A program made the position numbers and the translations under genes. The notes below the pieces were generated by a model. It was not told the origin of the DNA, ran no database searches, and saw only the letters and a list, made by a program, of their open reading frames with translations. 64,000 nt of DNA from Plecoglossus altivelis (lineage: Eukaryota; Chordata; Actinopteri; Osmeriformes; Plecoglossidae), in assembly GCA_036571765.1 (NCBI GenBank), contig BROE01000013.1, positions 15,271,226 through 15,335,225 on the forward strand. Reading direction: 5' to 3'. Below, piece by piece: positions 49,041 through 62,400 of the stretch. Each line of letters begins with the position of its first letter. The first letter of the stretch is position 1.

Positions 49041-51381
49041 CAGTGGGCTGGTGAAGTGAACCCCCTGAGAAGGCCCAGTGGGTGGGAGGATGCTGCTGGG
49101 AATGAGGAGCAGAAGAAGGAGGATGTGGTGTGTTTACACTGCCTATGGTCTCCAGTCCTCACATGGAGTAACAAGCCCAGCCTCAGTCTACTCACAGGGG
49201 AGCGAACACAATCTCATTCTCCCCTGCTACCTGTTACTGTGTTCATTACTAGATATGGCTCTCTTTCTTTACCTCTCTCTCGCTGCCTCTCCTCAGGACT
49301 GCTTTCTGTCCATTTGTTTGCTGGGAATGGGTTCATGCTTGTTGAATTTAATGGCGTTCCCCACATAGCATCCTTTCATACAGTACTTGCATGTAAATGT
49401 TGGTAATGTTGACAGGTATGTCGTCAGTGGGAGTTGACACGCACAAGAAAAATGGTCTTTAAAACGTGGTCCAAACCACATGGGGCTGGTCTATACCAAG
49501 TGATTCTATAGACCAATCTACTGTGATCCATAGTGTCGCCTGAGAGATAGGGAGGGGTTACACTGTGGTTGTGTGGCTTGATGGATCTGTGTTGTCATAG
49601 TTGGGTCGTTGTGCAAACTGGGTTTGTCTTCTCAAGTGAATTTGTTTTCATTACAGATTACTATCAGTTATATCATAACACAGTGGAGATTCTCATGTCA
49701 TTTCACCCTTGGAACATAATAAAATGTGACAGTGACACACTGTCTATATTAAGTGTTTTCAGTTTTGACTGCTTCAGGTTAAGTGGTAGTATCAGGTTTA
49801 TTTCACGTTATAGTCTGAGAAAACCATTGTAAAAACGTTTCTGTCAAATTGGACAGCGTAAAACTAGATGGCGATCTGTTTGGGGTTTTTTCATTGCAGA
49901 CTTTCTGCAACAGAAACAATCAGACAACCATGCTTCCTTTGGCCGTGTGCTCAATTTAGCCATTTTAAGGCCAGAAATAAGGACTGCTCTAGGGCTGCTG
50001 CTGTGGTACGTTTGAATCAAATCATGCGAGGTTTGCCAAGTTCCAAGTTCTTGTTTTCCACTTCTACCTGAACTATCACAAGCCCAGGCCAGTCATCAAC
50101 AATGAATGCATGGTCACATCACCAGCATTTGTGAAACAACTATAACTACATAATGAACCATCTTGACTCTGATGTTGGTCTCTAACACAGACACGTAAAC
50201 ACATTCACACATGCAAACTCACTCCTACATTTACATACAGCCCACAAACGATTGAGGTCACATTCTTACGCACACAAACACACAAAGAGACACAAACGAA
50301 GGCCAAACTGTTGATTTTCCTCTGCACTCAAAACAAGGTGGATCTCCACAGCCAAACTAGCTAGCTGTTTGTATCGTCCCAACGCTTCATTCAAAAAGCT
50401 GTGGGTGGTGTCTCTGTTGCCTTTGATTAACCATTACCCTCGCCTGCCAGTGTGTATTCCTAGCATGGCGTGTGGGTACTCTGTCTTGAGACCCAACCCT
50501 GCTGACACATACCCACCACTTAACATCAGTCTCGACGACCCATCAGTCTCAATCTCCACTCCCAGCCCAGATCATCCACAGAGCCCTGCCACCTCAGTCC
50601 TTGGTCCCCACACAGCACCCACTCAGCTGGGCAGGATCCTGGTCCGCGCAAGGCCCTGTTCCTCAGGGGCCCAGGAACTAGGGAAAGGGAGGGGTTGATG
50701 CTATTCATGTTTTTCAGAATAACAAGCAAAGTTGATTGAATTAAGCCTGTCTGTATGACTGCAGTCTCCTTCTGAGGGTATTCTGACACGTTCCAGATCT
50801 CCTCTTCTCTGTCCAGACTGCTCACAGGGACACCGCAGAGGCCCAGGGAATTCTGGGATATATGGGAGTCACGATACACTGGACTTTCAGGGGATACGAA
50901 GCAGACCCAGGTCTGTGTGTGCTGCCGCTGTTTGCTCACTCATCACGAACCCTCACGCACAAGGCAAGGTTCTGTTCAATGCTTCATTTTAATGGACAGA
51001 ACCTTCTGGTTTCAGATGTTCTTTAACCGTTATTCCTTCCAGATCTACCTGAGCAATTTCCTGGGGATTTGAATTAAACAATCTATTACGGCACATCTTC
51101 TGATCCACATTCAATGGCTCCTGTTGAAATGCCATGAAATAGATCCTACTGCAGGCATCTTTGACCAGGGTTTCAACTCCTGCAATTTTGAAACAGGTTT
51201 AATCGTTCAAACAGTCAGCATGAGGCTTCTTTTAGATAATCCTCTCCTGGGGTCTTCTGTTCTTCAACTGTCATCATTTTTGTTTTTCACTCTTTATGTG
51301 TTATTTGTCTGTAATGTTATTAAACTAACCCCTGTTCTCACTAACATAAACTCACTACCACATCTGTAAGACACCACATAA

Positions 51382-51421
51382 ATGTATATATAGACACAAT
51401 ATATTGTGTCTATATATACAT
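51382..51421. repeat. Perfect 40-bp palindrome
   Basis: The left arm ATGTATATATAGACACAATA (51382-51401) is the exact reverse complement of 51402-51421, with no spacer and no mismatch. It could extrude as a hairpin or cruciform. I see no longer terminal repeats around it that would identify a transposon. Confidence 0.95.
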
Positions 51422-54400
51422 ATAGTATAATTACTATGAAAACTGTGCTGTCAGTATTTATTCTCCTGCTGCATTTTGTTTGTTTTGTTGTTTTTCTACA
51501 AAAAGGGCCATCCACGGGTCGGGAGCAGCAACATGAATGTTGGGCACCTTCATCCCAACATGTTTCTCATTGAACTTGTTTCAGTGAAAAGTCCATTTCT
51601 GTTATCTGCACATCAGTTTTGTTTTGGTTCTCCAGTATGGATTGATTTCACCCGAGGTAAAAGTAGTCTAAAACCTCCATAAAGCTGAAGAACAAATGCA
51701 GACCTGTGGCCCAGGCCATCCAGCTCCACGTTTAGCTTCAGATTCCCATCAGAAAAGATTCTCATCTCTGAACTCAGAGTAAACATGACATACTCCATCT
51801 GCTTTTATGCCAAAATGAACGTTTTGCTGAAAGCCTCACAGTGTTATTCCGAAATATAGAGTTACATATTTCTGTTCAACTCATGGCTGTCCTCTTTGAG
51901 AATATGAAGAATCCTCCTATTGTTGTTCTTTGTGTGGCCCATGGGATTCCATTGGTTGCACAGGTTTCTAAACATTTCAGGGCTTTGATGCACGTCAAGA
52001 TAGAATCTTTCTGTTTAGAGCCAGAGGCCACAGACAACATCTATTCTCTCTGACCTCTCGATGTGTGTGTCCGGAACGAGATCTGAGACGAAGAGTGTGT
52101 GTGTTAGAGAGAAAGAAGGAGAGCCACAGACTGAGAGAGATAGTGGGATTTACAAACAGATCTACTAACGGAAATGGAACATGCAGCATGGTTTAAAAGG
52201 AGGTAACATGCAATGACCAATCAGTACCAATAGCATTAAAAGAAGAATAATTCCTTACAATAACAACAGCATTTTTGACTGTCAGTATTTGTTACATTCA
52301 TCCAACAATCCCTTGGAATTCACAGTGGTTTAAATTCGCTCACTGGTTTTTCACCAAAGACATAATTGCACCTGGACAAGGGGCAATCCTGACTGACAGA
52401 CAGTTTCTTAAATCTAGTCTCGGAGGCCGTCACATGACTCTGGACCTGCGTACGGTTCTCTTCCCTGGGCAGTCATCCCAGAAGCTCCCATGATGCCCTC
52501 TGGGCCTGGCTGGTCTGGACCGGCACACCAGGGCTGCTCTGGTTTCACGCTGCCAGATAAGATCGTTGCGTGTGTGGATTCCTCTCCCTGACCAGCGCTG
52601 GTTGGGGCTGACCTCTCCAGAGCAGCTGCAGAGGCCTAGGTTCTGGGCTTCAGGATCCAAAGCCAGTCACGCAATGAGGAAAGGACAGGAAGCCAGGTCA
52701 ACAACGGCTCCCTCCTTCTGCTGCTATATTTACTTAACGGGACTCCGTCCTCCTCCTCATCTCTCACAGAAAATACTGCGAGCCATGCGGTGGACCAACA
52801 ACGCTTTTGTCATATTCATTTTAGACGTATTCTCCACGTGTTGAGAGCTAGCATTGATCCAGACCTTTGGCTCTCTGCTAGGGCTGCATTAGAGAGCATG
52901 TGAGGCACATCTTGAAGAGCAGGATGTAGCAGAGGCTCGGACACCAAGCATCACAGAGCCTGTCTGTGAGAAGGAAAAAATAGTACCCACTTATTTTCAC
53001 CCTGAGAAACAGGTGCAGATCAGAGGAGACCTGGATGACCATGTGTGTCCTCATGTCCACTATCATGTGTCCAGTTTACAGCCAGTTAAGTGTGTTTCCT
53101 GCCTGGATCCTAGCTCTCCGAGAGCTGGAAAGGCCAAGCACGTGTCAAAGGACGTAACTTTGACTACTACTGAGCTACACAATGCAACAATTACTATGTG
53201 ATTCCATTTTTACGACAGCATGTTATGAATCCATGTTTTATTAAAAACCCTTTATCCTGTTTCAACTCAACTGCTCTCTCAGAGATGCACCATGGGGAGT
53301 AGAATGCTTTCTGATGGTTGGCAGTATGCAGGATGGATGGTGTGAATGTAAGCTGTATATCAATACCCTTTAATCACCCAGTAAATAAATGAGCTCACAG
53401 CTCACGCATCAATATGGAACGCCCCTGTTGTAAAGGAGTGAAGTCGGGGCACTCTGTGGGGTCTTCCAATGGTTGAGAAACACTGGGATGTCAGTCAGCT
53501 GAGCCTACAAACCAGGGCAATGGAGCACACTCCAAACATCAGAGGAGGACACCCCCATGATGCTAGGGAGAAGCCCCCCCCATCACCACCACCACCAGGA
53601 CCATCTCATCTTGCACAAAGCAGCTGGTGAACAGACCCCCACCCCCCACCATCACCCTCAGATTCCCCCCATCCATCCAACTCATCTCTCATCCACTCTC
53701 ACTCTCTTCTCTCCTGGAAAGAGAATATTTCTCTTTTTGATTTCATCTTGGCACCAAATGCTGCTGCTCTCCCCCATATGGACTGCTATCCTCAAAGCCC
53801 CATAAAGTCTGTCAGAACGGGTGAAGGGGAGTGAAAAATGGAGAGTTTTTCAGAGACTGGGGGGAAAGAAAGCAAGCAAACAACAGTAAAAGAGCTACAA
53901 TAAGAAAGAGAGAAAACCAAAGAACGAGAGACAGACAAAGAGATGGGGTGAGGGGAGGTGGAAGAGAATGAAAGACTGGGGGGGGGGGTGAGAGAGTGAA
54001 AGAGACTGTGTTTGTGTGTGTACTGTTGGGCCTACCACAGCCTTATCCCCAGACTCCACATGGATGTATGTGTCCTGTGAAGGATGTCTGAAGTAATTAC
54101 CAGCAGGGATTATCCTGCCCGTCCCCTTAATGGACGCCATCCCAACAGCAAGGCTAAGGGGTCAGGAGAGGGGATTCTACCCCAGGCTGGGGTACATGTG
54201 AACTTATTGTGTTCTGTTATGACAGGCTATCGGTTTCTCTACTCGTGAGGTGAGATTAAATGCCTGTAGCACATACTGAACACATCCACATTGCCCGGGC
54301 CATAGCTTGTTTGGTCTTATCATTTCATTGTACTGAGGTTTTGTGATCTGGAGTTAAGGACTAGGCAACATCTTCTTGAAAAGCTCCAACCAAAGGCTAA

Positions 54401-56406
54401 TCCAGATGATTCAAAACCTCAGCCAATGTATGACGGTGATAGCACCCTTTATCTATGGTTAAGATAGCATTGGACTGTCGTGGGTAAAACATGCATGTAA
54501 ATAACTCATGCAAATATGTGGAAAGTGCCATGAGCGTATAAGGCGAACAAAGCATGACAGGCTGGCAGGACAACCGAAGGCCCTGCTTGGCGTAAGAAAG
54601 AGGAAAGAGGAGAAAGCTATCCAGGAGGAAGGAGAAGAGATAACAAAGGCAGATCTGGAAGGGGGGGGCCAAGGCGAGAGGAGTGTCCGATGGGGCAGCT
54701 GGTGAATTCCTGCACCCGTATGGGATGTGGAGCTGGGCTGAAGTGTTTGTGGGGCCCCTGTGGTTTTCCAGCTAATAAATCCTCAGCACGTATTGAATCC
54801 AGTCCGAATGTGCAGCAGTGGAGGGGCGCTGAAGGATGGGCCGCCATTACTCAGCCGCCCACATGAGAGGGGAAAAGCTTGGGATCCACAGACGCCCCTG
54901 CCTCCCCTCGCACCATGGGTCCAGGCCCAGGCCAGGGCCCGAGACAGAGGGCCAGCCGCTTGGATCACAGCAGAGGTGTGAAGAAGTCTTGAACACTGAA
55001 CAGCTTCGAACACTTTCAGGCCGTTCACCCGGAGCTTCAGAGTGAGATCCCATGTCTTTTGATCCTGATGGGAATTCACTGAGATTACAGATTTAAAAAA
55101 AAAATCTAAACTCAAAAACATATTTGTCAAATACACAATCTGTCAATTATTTACTTTGACAGTCCTTGTTTGGCAAGTATTCTCAAAGGGGTTTTAGGGC
55201 TTCTATTAGAAACAAATAACATGGTACTGGTTCCAAGTTATACATTTTAAAATGCTATCCAAACCATAATTCTCATCAAATCATTGTCTTGGCTGATGCA
55301 GTTTTATGGAGGTAGACCTGGCTCCTCTGACATCATGAGGAACATGACATCAAGTCAACTCAGAAGTTAGCGCCATCTTCTGCCCCGTCATGGCTGCTGC
55401 AGCCTCCAATTTCCCTCTGCCAAACAACAACCAAACTCACAAATCCTCTCTCCTTCACTTTGTTTTTCCATACTACTGACTCCATCACTCTGTGTTAACA
55501 CTCATGGCCCCATGTTGCTGGCTTATGGATGAGTGTGATGTCACAGACATGAACTCAGCAGTGAGCTCTGTTTATCAGCTGGCTCATGCAGTCTCTCTGT
55601 CTCCCAGGCTCCTACGCCACTCAGGGTTTAAAGACCCAGGATTGGAACCAGACACTTTGGGTAGTTTATTAGAGGTTTACATTCTGTTTATACTCTGGAT
55701 GCTATGATGAAAACAGCCGTCTATCCTGGCTTTCCCATTCCAAGCCTGATGGACTCCAGCGACGGAGAAAAGGCTGAGTCAGGCCAGACGCATGTCAGAC
55801 CGGTGCACTTGTTCAACGGCCTGACTGAAGACAGGTGTTTCTGCCAGGGGCTAGCTGGGGTAGCCTGACCTTCACACAGGCAGGTCACACAATGCCCTGT
55901 TCAGGGTCGAGAAACACAGTCAATCACCTGGGAGACTGTGTGGGTGTTTGGCCTCTTCCGTTGTGCAAACATGTCCAAGGCCTTGTGTATAACTGACGTG
56001 AGTTGAGCTTTGGATATCGTGATGTTTGTATGTACACAGTATATACAAGACATCGGCCCTCATCATGCGTGAAGAGCGAGACAGAATATTGGACACGTTC
56101 ATTTTGGAGCAAGATCAGTACTCATTCTATCATTCTTTCCCCTCCCTGCTTTCCACACTGAAGGGACATCATCCCCTTTCATGTGGCTGCGATCCTTTCA
56201 CAATCCAAGCCCTAACCATTTGTTTGTGTCAGTCAGCCTTGCTCCTCCAACTCCTCCCGATTACGACAGATTTAAACTCTTTTTCTGGGACCTCACAAAT
56301 TCAAAGAATATGGCCGTCATGGGGGCAATTATCTATCTCTCAGCCATGCTGCATCAGAGAGAGGGCCACAGTCTCCTGTTAGGCTCCCAGACATCGGGGA
56401 TCACTC

Positions 56407-56458
56407 GTGTGTGTGTGTGTGTGAAAGTGTGTGTGTGTGTGTAAGTGTGAATGTGTGT
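56407..56458. repeat. (GT)n microsatellite
   Basis: GT runs interrupted by GAAA and AA. Confidence 0.9.
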
Positions 56459-57849
56459 CAGGAGCTGGGTCTTTAGGAGCTGTCAGTGGAACACAGACGG
56501 CAGGAGGCTCATAAGGAGATGCTGCTATGACAGGCACGAGTGGGGAAAAGGTCACCGAGGATGATTGTAGCCTCATCTTAATTCTACATGAAAGTCCTTC
56601 TGACCACAAGACACACTGAATTCTCTTCTCAGATGTGTCCCCCCTCCTTCACCCCCATACGGCAGCAGCCAACAGCCATAAATAGTCTACCAAAGCGCAG
56701 CTCAAAGGTTGTGCAAGTATTTACTGTCAGACGACAGCATTCAGATCATTAATTAAACTTTTCGGAACAGTTCTCAGACGTCCGAAAGCATAAAATGTGT
56801 TAGTAATGTTTGACATTGGCAGATTGTTACTGTTCAGAAATGCACTTAGTGAGTATATTTTTTCATCCACAAAGAAATTGGGTTGACTTATGAAACAGAT
56901 CTCACACACAGTCTCACATATCTGAAGCCATCAATCTTACAAATGGGATGGTGAGAAGCATTGCGCCAAACCACACTACACTGAAGAATAACAAGCACAT
57001 AAATTAAAAGTTGACAAAAGAGACATATAGCTACTCCAATTCACGTTGCAAGACCACAGTCTCTCCAACAGCGCCTACAAAACTTCTACATTAGCATGTA
57101 CGAGGAAGGGGCCCGTGCCTTTACGTGTCATCAGTTATAAACTATGCGCTTGCGCTCTCTAGTGGTAGCGTATTATACGACGTGGAGAGAGATATGCTAT
57201 CGTGCAGATCAATCAATTCGTTCATTCCAGCCTGCATGTAATTAATCTGCATTATATTTTTTAGTACACGCGGCCGCAACTTTTTGACAGTAGGTTACAC
57301 GTTTATTCTGAAGTCAGTTACTTTTCAAACACTCTCTAAACTGTAAGTAAAAAACGAAAGACATTCTACACATACCACTCAAGTCAATTGGACATATGGT
57401 TCCAAATAATTTTGAAGGTTCTCCAACATTGTCACTGTAGTCAACAGCAAAATACATTGTGGTTAACCTTATGGGTTCGGATTCGTGTTCGAAAGAATAG
57501 GAGAAATAGAGTGGAAATGTAATCACTATGAAATTGGACAGTTGGGCGTGGCCTGTAGCGCCCCCCAAGGTCTAATGTGAGCCATTTATTCAAGGAGAGC
57601 TTGATTTATTGAGCAGAATATGTTACTAGATTAATAATAAAGAATGCAAACAATTACATTACATGTTTTCATCAGTGAAGGCTTTAGTAATTGGGTGAAA
57701 TAAATTACTAGAATAATACAAAATACTAATAATTGCAATACTCTTCCACCTGACGGGCAATCCTAACTACCTTGAATCAGACTATTTTGGGACAACCAAC
57801 AATGGGACCAGGTAGCGCAACGTTTCAACAGATCGTCTGTCGGTGTTAA

Positions 57850-58084
57850 TGTTTCTGCTGACTGATTAAATGAGACCCGGTAGTCCTCTCATGTACTCCG
57901 CACAAACGCTAGACTGAGCACGTGATGGGAATTTTCTAGTTTTACAGGAACGAGTTGACCTAAAGCTCAGTCCAAGCCTGCAAACAGCAGCATCGTTCAG
58001 CTTTGTGGAAGCGGCGCAGTTGTCGGTGAGGCCGGTGAGGCTGTGGCATCCTTTATATAAGACAAAATTACCATTTGCATTGCC
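57850..58084 (+). promoter_or_regulatory. caprin1: Putative caprin1 promoter
   Basis: Upstream of the non-coding first exon lie an E-box CACGTG (57919-57924), a TATA-like TTTATATAA (58052-58060) and an octamer ATTTGCAT (58073-58080). The TATA-like element lies about 90 bases before the exon-1 donor, which allows a start site near 58085. Assignment rests on motif order and on the caprin1 exons downstream. Confidence 0.45.
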
Positions 58085-58152
58085 CAAAACATAAAACCCC
58101 ATAGTAGCTACATCGGAAGAAGAAGATATCTTCGAACAACAAGAGACTCAAG
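58085..58152 (+). other. caprin1: caprin1 exon 1, 5' UTR only (start approximate)
   Basis: Non-coding sequence ends ACTCAAG before a strong donor GTAAGAA at 58153. It contains no ATG. Joined to exon 2 it puts AAG directly before the initiator ATG, a good start context with A at -3. The 5' end is an estimate from the TATA-like element. Confidence 0.5.
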
Positions 58153-59296
58153 GTAAGAAACAATATACGTGACATTAAAGTCGACGTCGGGTGCTAACAG
58201 GCTAGGTCGCTTCTTAACAGTCTCGCTAACTCGCACCAGTTTGGCTAATAAATTAGCCAAGAGGAGTCAGGCACAGCTAATGTCCAGTCATCCTCACAAT
58301 GGTTAGATGTAACTACACGCTTTCTTTGCATATTACCAAAGCGGACGCCACGCTTGCGATAAAGCTATGCATAGGTGTTCAACTTTCATCAAAGAGTAGA
58401 AACAGAAGATCGATAAGATGCAGTCGTGTTAGCCAACGAAACAATGCGTAATGATGGTGTAGTGCTAGCTACCTGGTAGCTGGCTCAGAGACTGAAGCCT
58501 AGCAGTAGAAGGCTAAATGCTAGCTACTACAATGGCCCTGTTCGATTCATGGATATGGAGCCAGGGGGGATAAGTTTAGGCTAGTAAGTTAGCTTTAGTC
58601 CGATGTCGGACAAATAGTAGCCTAAGTATAGCCGTTGTAGCTAGGATAGATAGCAAAGTCTGATTTGAAGACCACCTAGTTTGAGTAGTACTTCTAGCAA
58701 GTGTCAGTTATTACAAGTCTACTATTTACACAGCATACGTTACCTTGACGTTTAAACTCAGTGCCACAAAATACTATTCTCATTGAATATATTAGCGAGT
58801 TAGCAGTCAGGTTAAGCCTGGTTTAACTAACGGTAAGTACTGATTAGGTCGGCATCGTTGTTAGCTACTCAGTAGCTAGATAGCCAGTTAGCTGTAGCTA
58901 CAAATCCACATTGATGTTTCTTTGTTGTAGTCTGCGATGAAAAGGAGCATCGTTAAGATGAGGTGGTAGAAGTTTGGTGATTCATTGTGACTTAAATCAG
59001 TGCAATTTTACGCAGACTGTCTTAACTGAGTTTCAGAGTTTATATAAACGCAGTATAAGGACAGCCCCATACTACTGGCTTATATCCCATGATATACGCA
59101 TGATGAGAATCACATTTCATCTTGTCAAGATGTAACTGATGGAACACTAGCTCTTGTAATACAGCAGTCTAAGGAAAACGGTCTCGTTGTCACTGGACAA
59201 AGTGAAACACCATGTATTACAAAGCTTACTAACGCCTACAAATAGACCTTCGCCCCATGTTAACGGATGTTAACAGCTGCTACATCTCTCCTGCAG
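58153..59296 (+). other. caprin1: caprin1 intron 1 (inferred)
   Basis: The intron runs from GTAAGA to CTCCTGCAG. It is unusually rich in GCTA/TAGC and TTAGC words. Nothing coding is seen. Confidence 0.55.
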
Positions 59297-59431
59297 ATGC
59301 CTTCAGCGATGGTTGGCAACAATGCTGTTCAGTCCGCCAGTCCAGAATTGGGATCTGGTAATCATTCTGAGGTCATGAAGCAAGTTTTGGGCGTTATTGA
59401 CAAGAAGGTCCGCAACATGGAAAAGAAAAAG
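59297..59431 (+). CDS. caprin1: caprin1 first coding exon
   Basis: The exon is 135 bases (45 codons). The ATG abuts the acceptor CTCCTGCAG directly. It encodes MPSAMVGNNAVQSASPELGS and SEVMKQVLGVIDKKVRNMEK before GTAGTT. The N-terminus is shorter than in mammals, which carry a Ser/Gly/Pro/Ala-rich stretch here. Confidence 0.93.
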
Positions 59432-62400
59432 GTAGTTGGGTCCCTCTGTCTCACCCAAACAGAACTTCATTTTAGCCTAGTATCAATGACATTCATCATC
59501 ATCATCAACAGACATCACCCGCGATCACAAAGAACCTTCAAACACAAAGATCTTTGTGTAAAGTGTCTGATTCACTCACTGTGTCCATAGGGGTTAATGT
59601 AATAGCCAGACATGTCATATCATGTTTTCTATTGTGGCTGCATGGCCAGCCTTGCAATCCCATCCGATCAGCTGTACGTCAGTGCTTTCTTAACTGTGCT
59701 GTTTTCCTCTCCGACCAGGGGAAACTGGACGATTACCAGGCCAAGAAGAATAAAGGAGAGCGGCTGAATCAGGATCAGTTGGTAAGCAGCCTGTTACAGT
59801 TTGGCCAACAATGCTGCAGTGCTGGAATCAAGACTGTGTTCTGAAGCAGATTTCCATGTGTGTTAACAGACCTGTTATGTTGGTGCAGTGATTCCTTCTC
59901 ATTGATCTGATGCAGAAAAGTCATAAATTCAGTGTTTGCGATTCCAAGCACGTCATCATTGCTGACTTTGTCTACTTCCACTGGTTCTCTCTGAAGGATG
60001 CCCTGTCCAAGTTCCAAGAGATTTCCAACAACTTGGAGTTTGCCCGGGAGCTACAGAAGAGCTTCTTAACTTTGGGACAAGACGTGAGTTCAACCATCTC
60101 AGCGATCGCAGCTCAGCAGAACCACAGGGCCGCACGTTTGCTTCCAGATATCTAAACCACCAGAGTCTATCGCCCCCACCCTCCTCCCCTGCAGATCCAG
60201 AAGGCGGTGAAGAAATCGGCGCGGCGGGAGCAGCTGCAGCGCGAGGAGACGGAGCAGCGGAGGCTGAAGACGGTGTTGGAGCTGCAGTTCCTGCTGGAGC
60301 GGCTGGGGGACGACGGGGTGAGGCAGGACCTGAAGAGGCCCGACGCCTTGGGCAGCCCTCTGCTCAGCGAGGCAGACCTCACCGCCCTGGATGACTTCTA
60401 CAAGCTGGTGGGGCCTGAGCGGGACCACGACGTCAGGTACGCTGCCTCTCGGGGGTTAAAAATCTCTCATTACAGGGAAAACAATCTGAAACCATTAAGG
60501 GTCTGATACTCCCCGTCCTCTCAAATGTATACATCCCTGTCGTACTTAGTATGTAAGTTCTGTTGCTCAGTTCTGTGTGGATCACTTAGCTTATTGGTTG
60601 TGTTGCTGCCTACTGTGGTTAATATGGCGTGGTAGTAAGTGTGCTGTGCTTCTAGGTTGACAGACCAGTATGAAGAGGCCTCGCTGCACCTGTGGGAGCT
60701 GCTGGAGGGCAGGGACAAGGCTGTGGCTGGGACCACGTGTAAGTTGGTTAATCCATGCAGAGTTTGGGGGGAGGGGGGGAGGGTATAAAGGGATTCAGAG
60801 AAAGGGCTCGAGGAAAACCTTTAGAACGTATCTAAGCAGCACAGTGTTGTACTTTTCGCTGAGCTGGCCTCCCTGCAACGACTGGAATCATCCATCACTA
60901 AGCCCCCAGAGTAAAGGAAGCAGGTTGGTCTGCCAAGCCATGTTAGCAGAAAGCTTTCCTAGAGCTGTTCTCTCAGGCAGCCAAGGGAGCAGGAGGAGAG
61001 GGATGCAGCTCTGGTCTGGGACCTCCATATCACCAGTTCTGATGAGGGCATGTCAGGACACTGCCTGGCTCTGCAGTCACACACGTACACGCACGCACAC
61101 ACACCACCTGATCAGTTGGCAACATTGTGGATTCTAAAATCCTGGAAGTTATTGAAAGTGCTTAAAGTAGTTGGCGGCTGCCAGTAGCTGGCACAGCACT
61201 GGATAGTGGAGTGGTGCACAGCTGTGATTGCACCCTGCAGAAACGGGTTAGCAGGTTGCTTACGATGGTATCAGACGAGCTAGGATGAGGCTCTTCCCTT
61301 TTAAAGGCGTAACCACTTAATTATGCGGTTCATGGTTTTGAATGTATGGATTAGACGTGAGATGTTGCTCAACCTGCAGTCTTGATGGCGAGGGAGGGAG
61401 GGGGGGGTGTCTGCCGATGTCTGACCTCCTGATCCCAATCAGACAAGGCACTGAAAGAGACGCTGGACAAGGTGCTGCTGAGCGACTACTTTGACCGAGT
61501 ACAGCCACATCAGAACGGACTGTGTCAAGAGGAGGAGGAAGAGGAGGATGAAGAGGAAGATCAGGCTGTGGCGCCTGAAGAGTCGGAGGCAGGAGACCAG
61601 CCTGCAGAACCCGGTAACCATCGTTGTCATGACCGTCGCACCCACTTAGCCATGAGACCAGTCGGATCCAGCCATGTTGTCATGGACTGTACTGTACATG
61701 ACACTGTACTGTGTTGTGTATCGTTTCCCAGAAGGAGCAGTGACTGAAGAATACACAGAGACCATCGAGCTGGAGGCCACAGAGGTGAGCTGACTGACTC
61801 CTCCACCTGCTTCAGCTGGCACGCACAGAGCAGCACGCGCAGAGCGGCACATGCAGAGCCTTCCTGCTGTTCAATTATGTATTTTGCCTGTCTCTTGCAG
61901 TTCGTAAACAGACAGTTCATTCCAGACAGCACGTACAGCAGCACTGAAAAGGACCAAGTAGAGGAGTGGGCAGCCGAGGCCCAGGTATGCTGTAGCACAA
62001 AACGACCACCTGTGGGCAGAGAAAGAAGAACTACCATCCAGGAGCCATCGTCCTGGTGCTGTAGTCCATCTGTTGACTTGATTGCCCCCCCCCTACCTTC
62101 TCTCTCATGTGAGCAGGTAGTGAGCACCCTCCAGCACCAGCCCCAGGACCCCTCCCACACTGTGAACTCCCCCTCCCCCGCCCCCACACCGGACCCTGTG
62201 GTCAGGAAGCAAGCCGTCCAGGACCTCATGGCCCAGATGCAGGGCACGTACAACTTTATGCAGGTCAGAGCTCCTCCTTCTACTGTTTGCCGTTGATAAG
62301 GCTTAGCAAGGACCTATCCTTGTTTCAGTCCTCTGAGGTTCCTCCATGCCCTCTTGCTATTTTCACAGCGATACAACTTATTTTAAGGATGTAAGTGGGC

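Larger units (their letters stand above)
44381..57849. other. Gene desert between alx4 and caprin1, second part
   Basis: No coding exon is recognised on either strand. Microsatellites occur at 45031-45130, 48955-49040 and 56407-56458. A perfect 40-bp palindrome lies at 51382-51421. The stretch 46180-46350 is repeat-poor and mixed in composition. Longer open frames here sit in GT-rich repeats or lack protein-like composition. Confidence 0.6.

Noticed and set aside
48837..49406. A 189-codon open frame on the plus strand
   Set aside because: Much of it is GT-repeat translation (VCVCV-type). It has no recognisable domain, no splice context and no homology I know.
61627..62253. A 208-codon open frame on the minus strand
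   Set aside because: It lies antisense across three well-supported caprin1 exons and their introns, so it is a shadow of caprin1.
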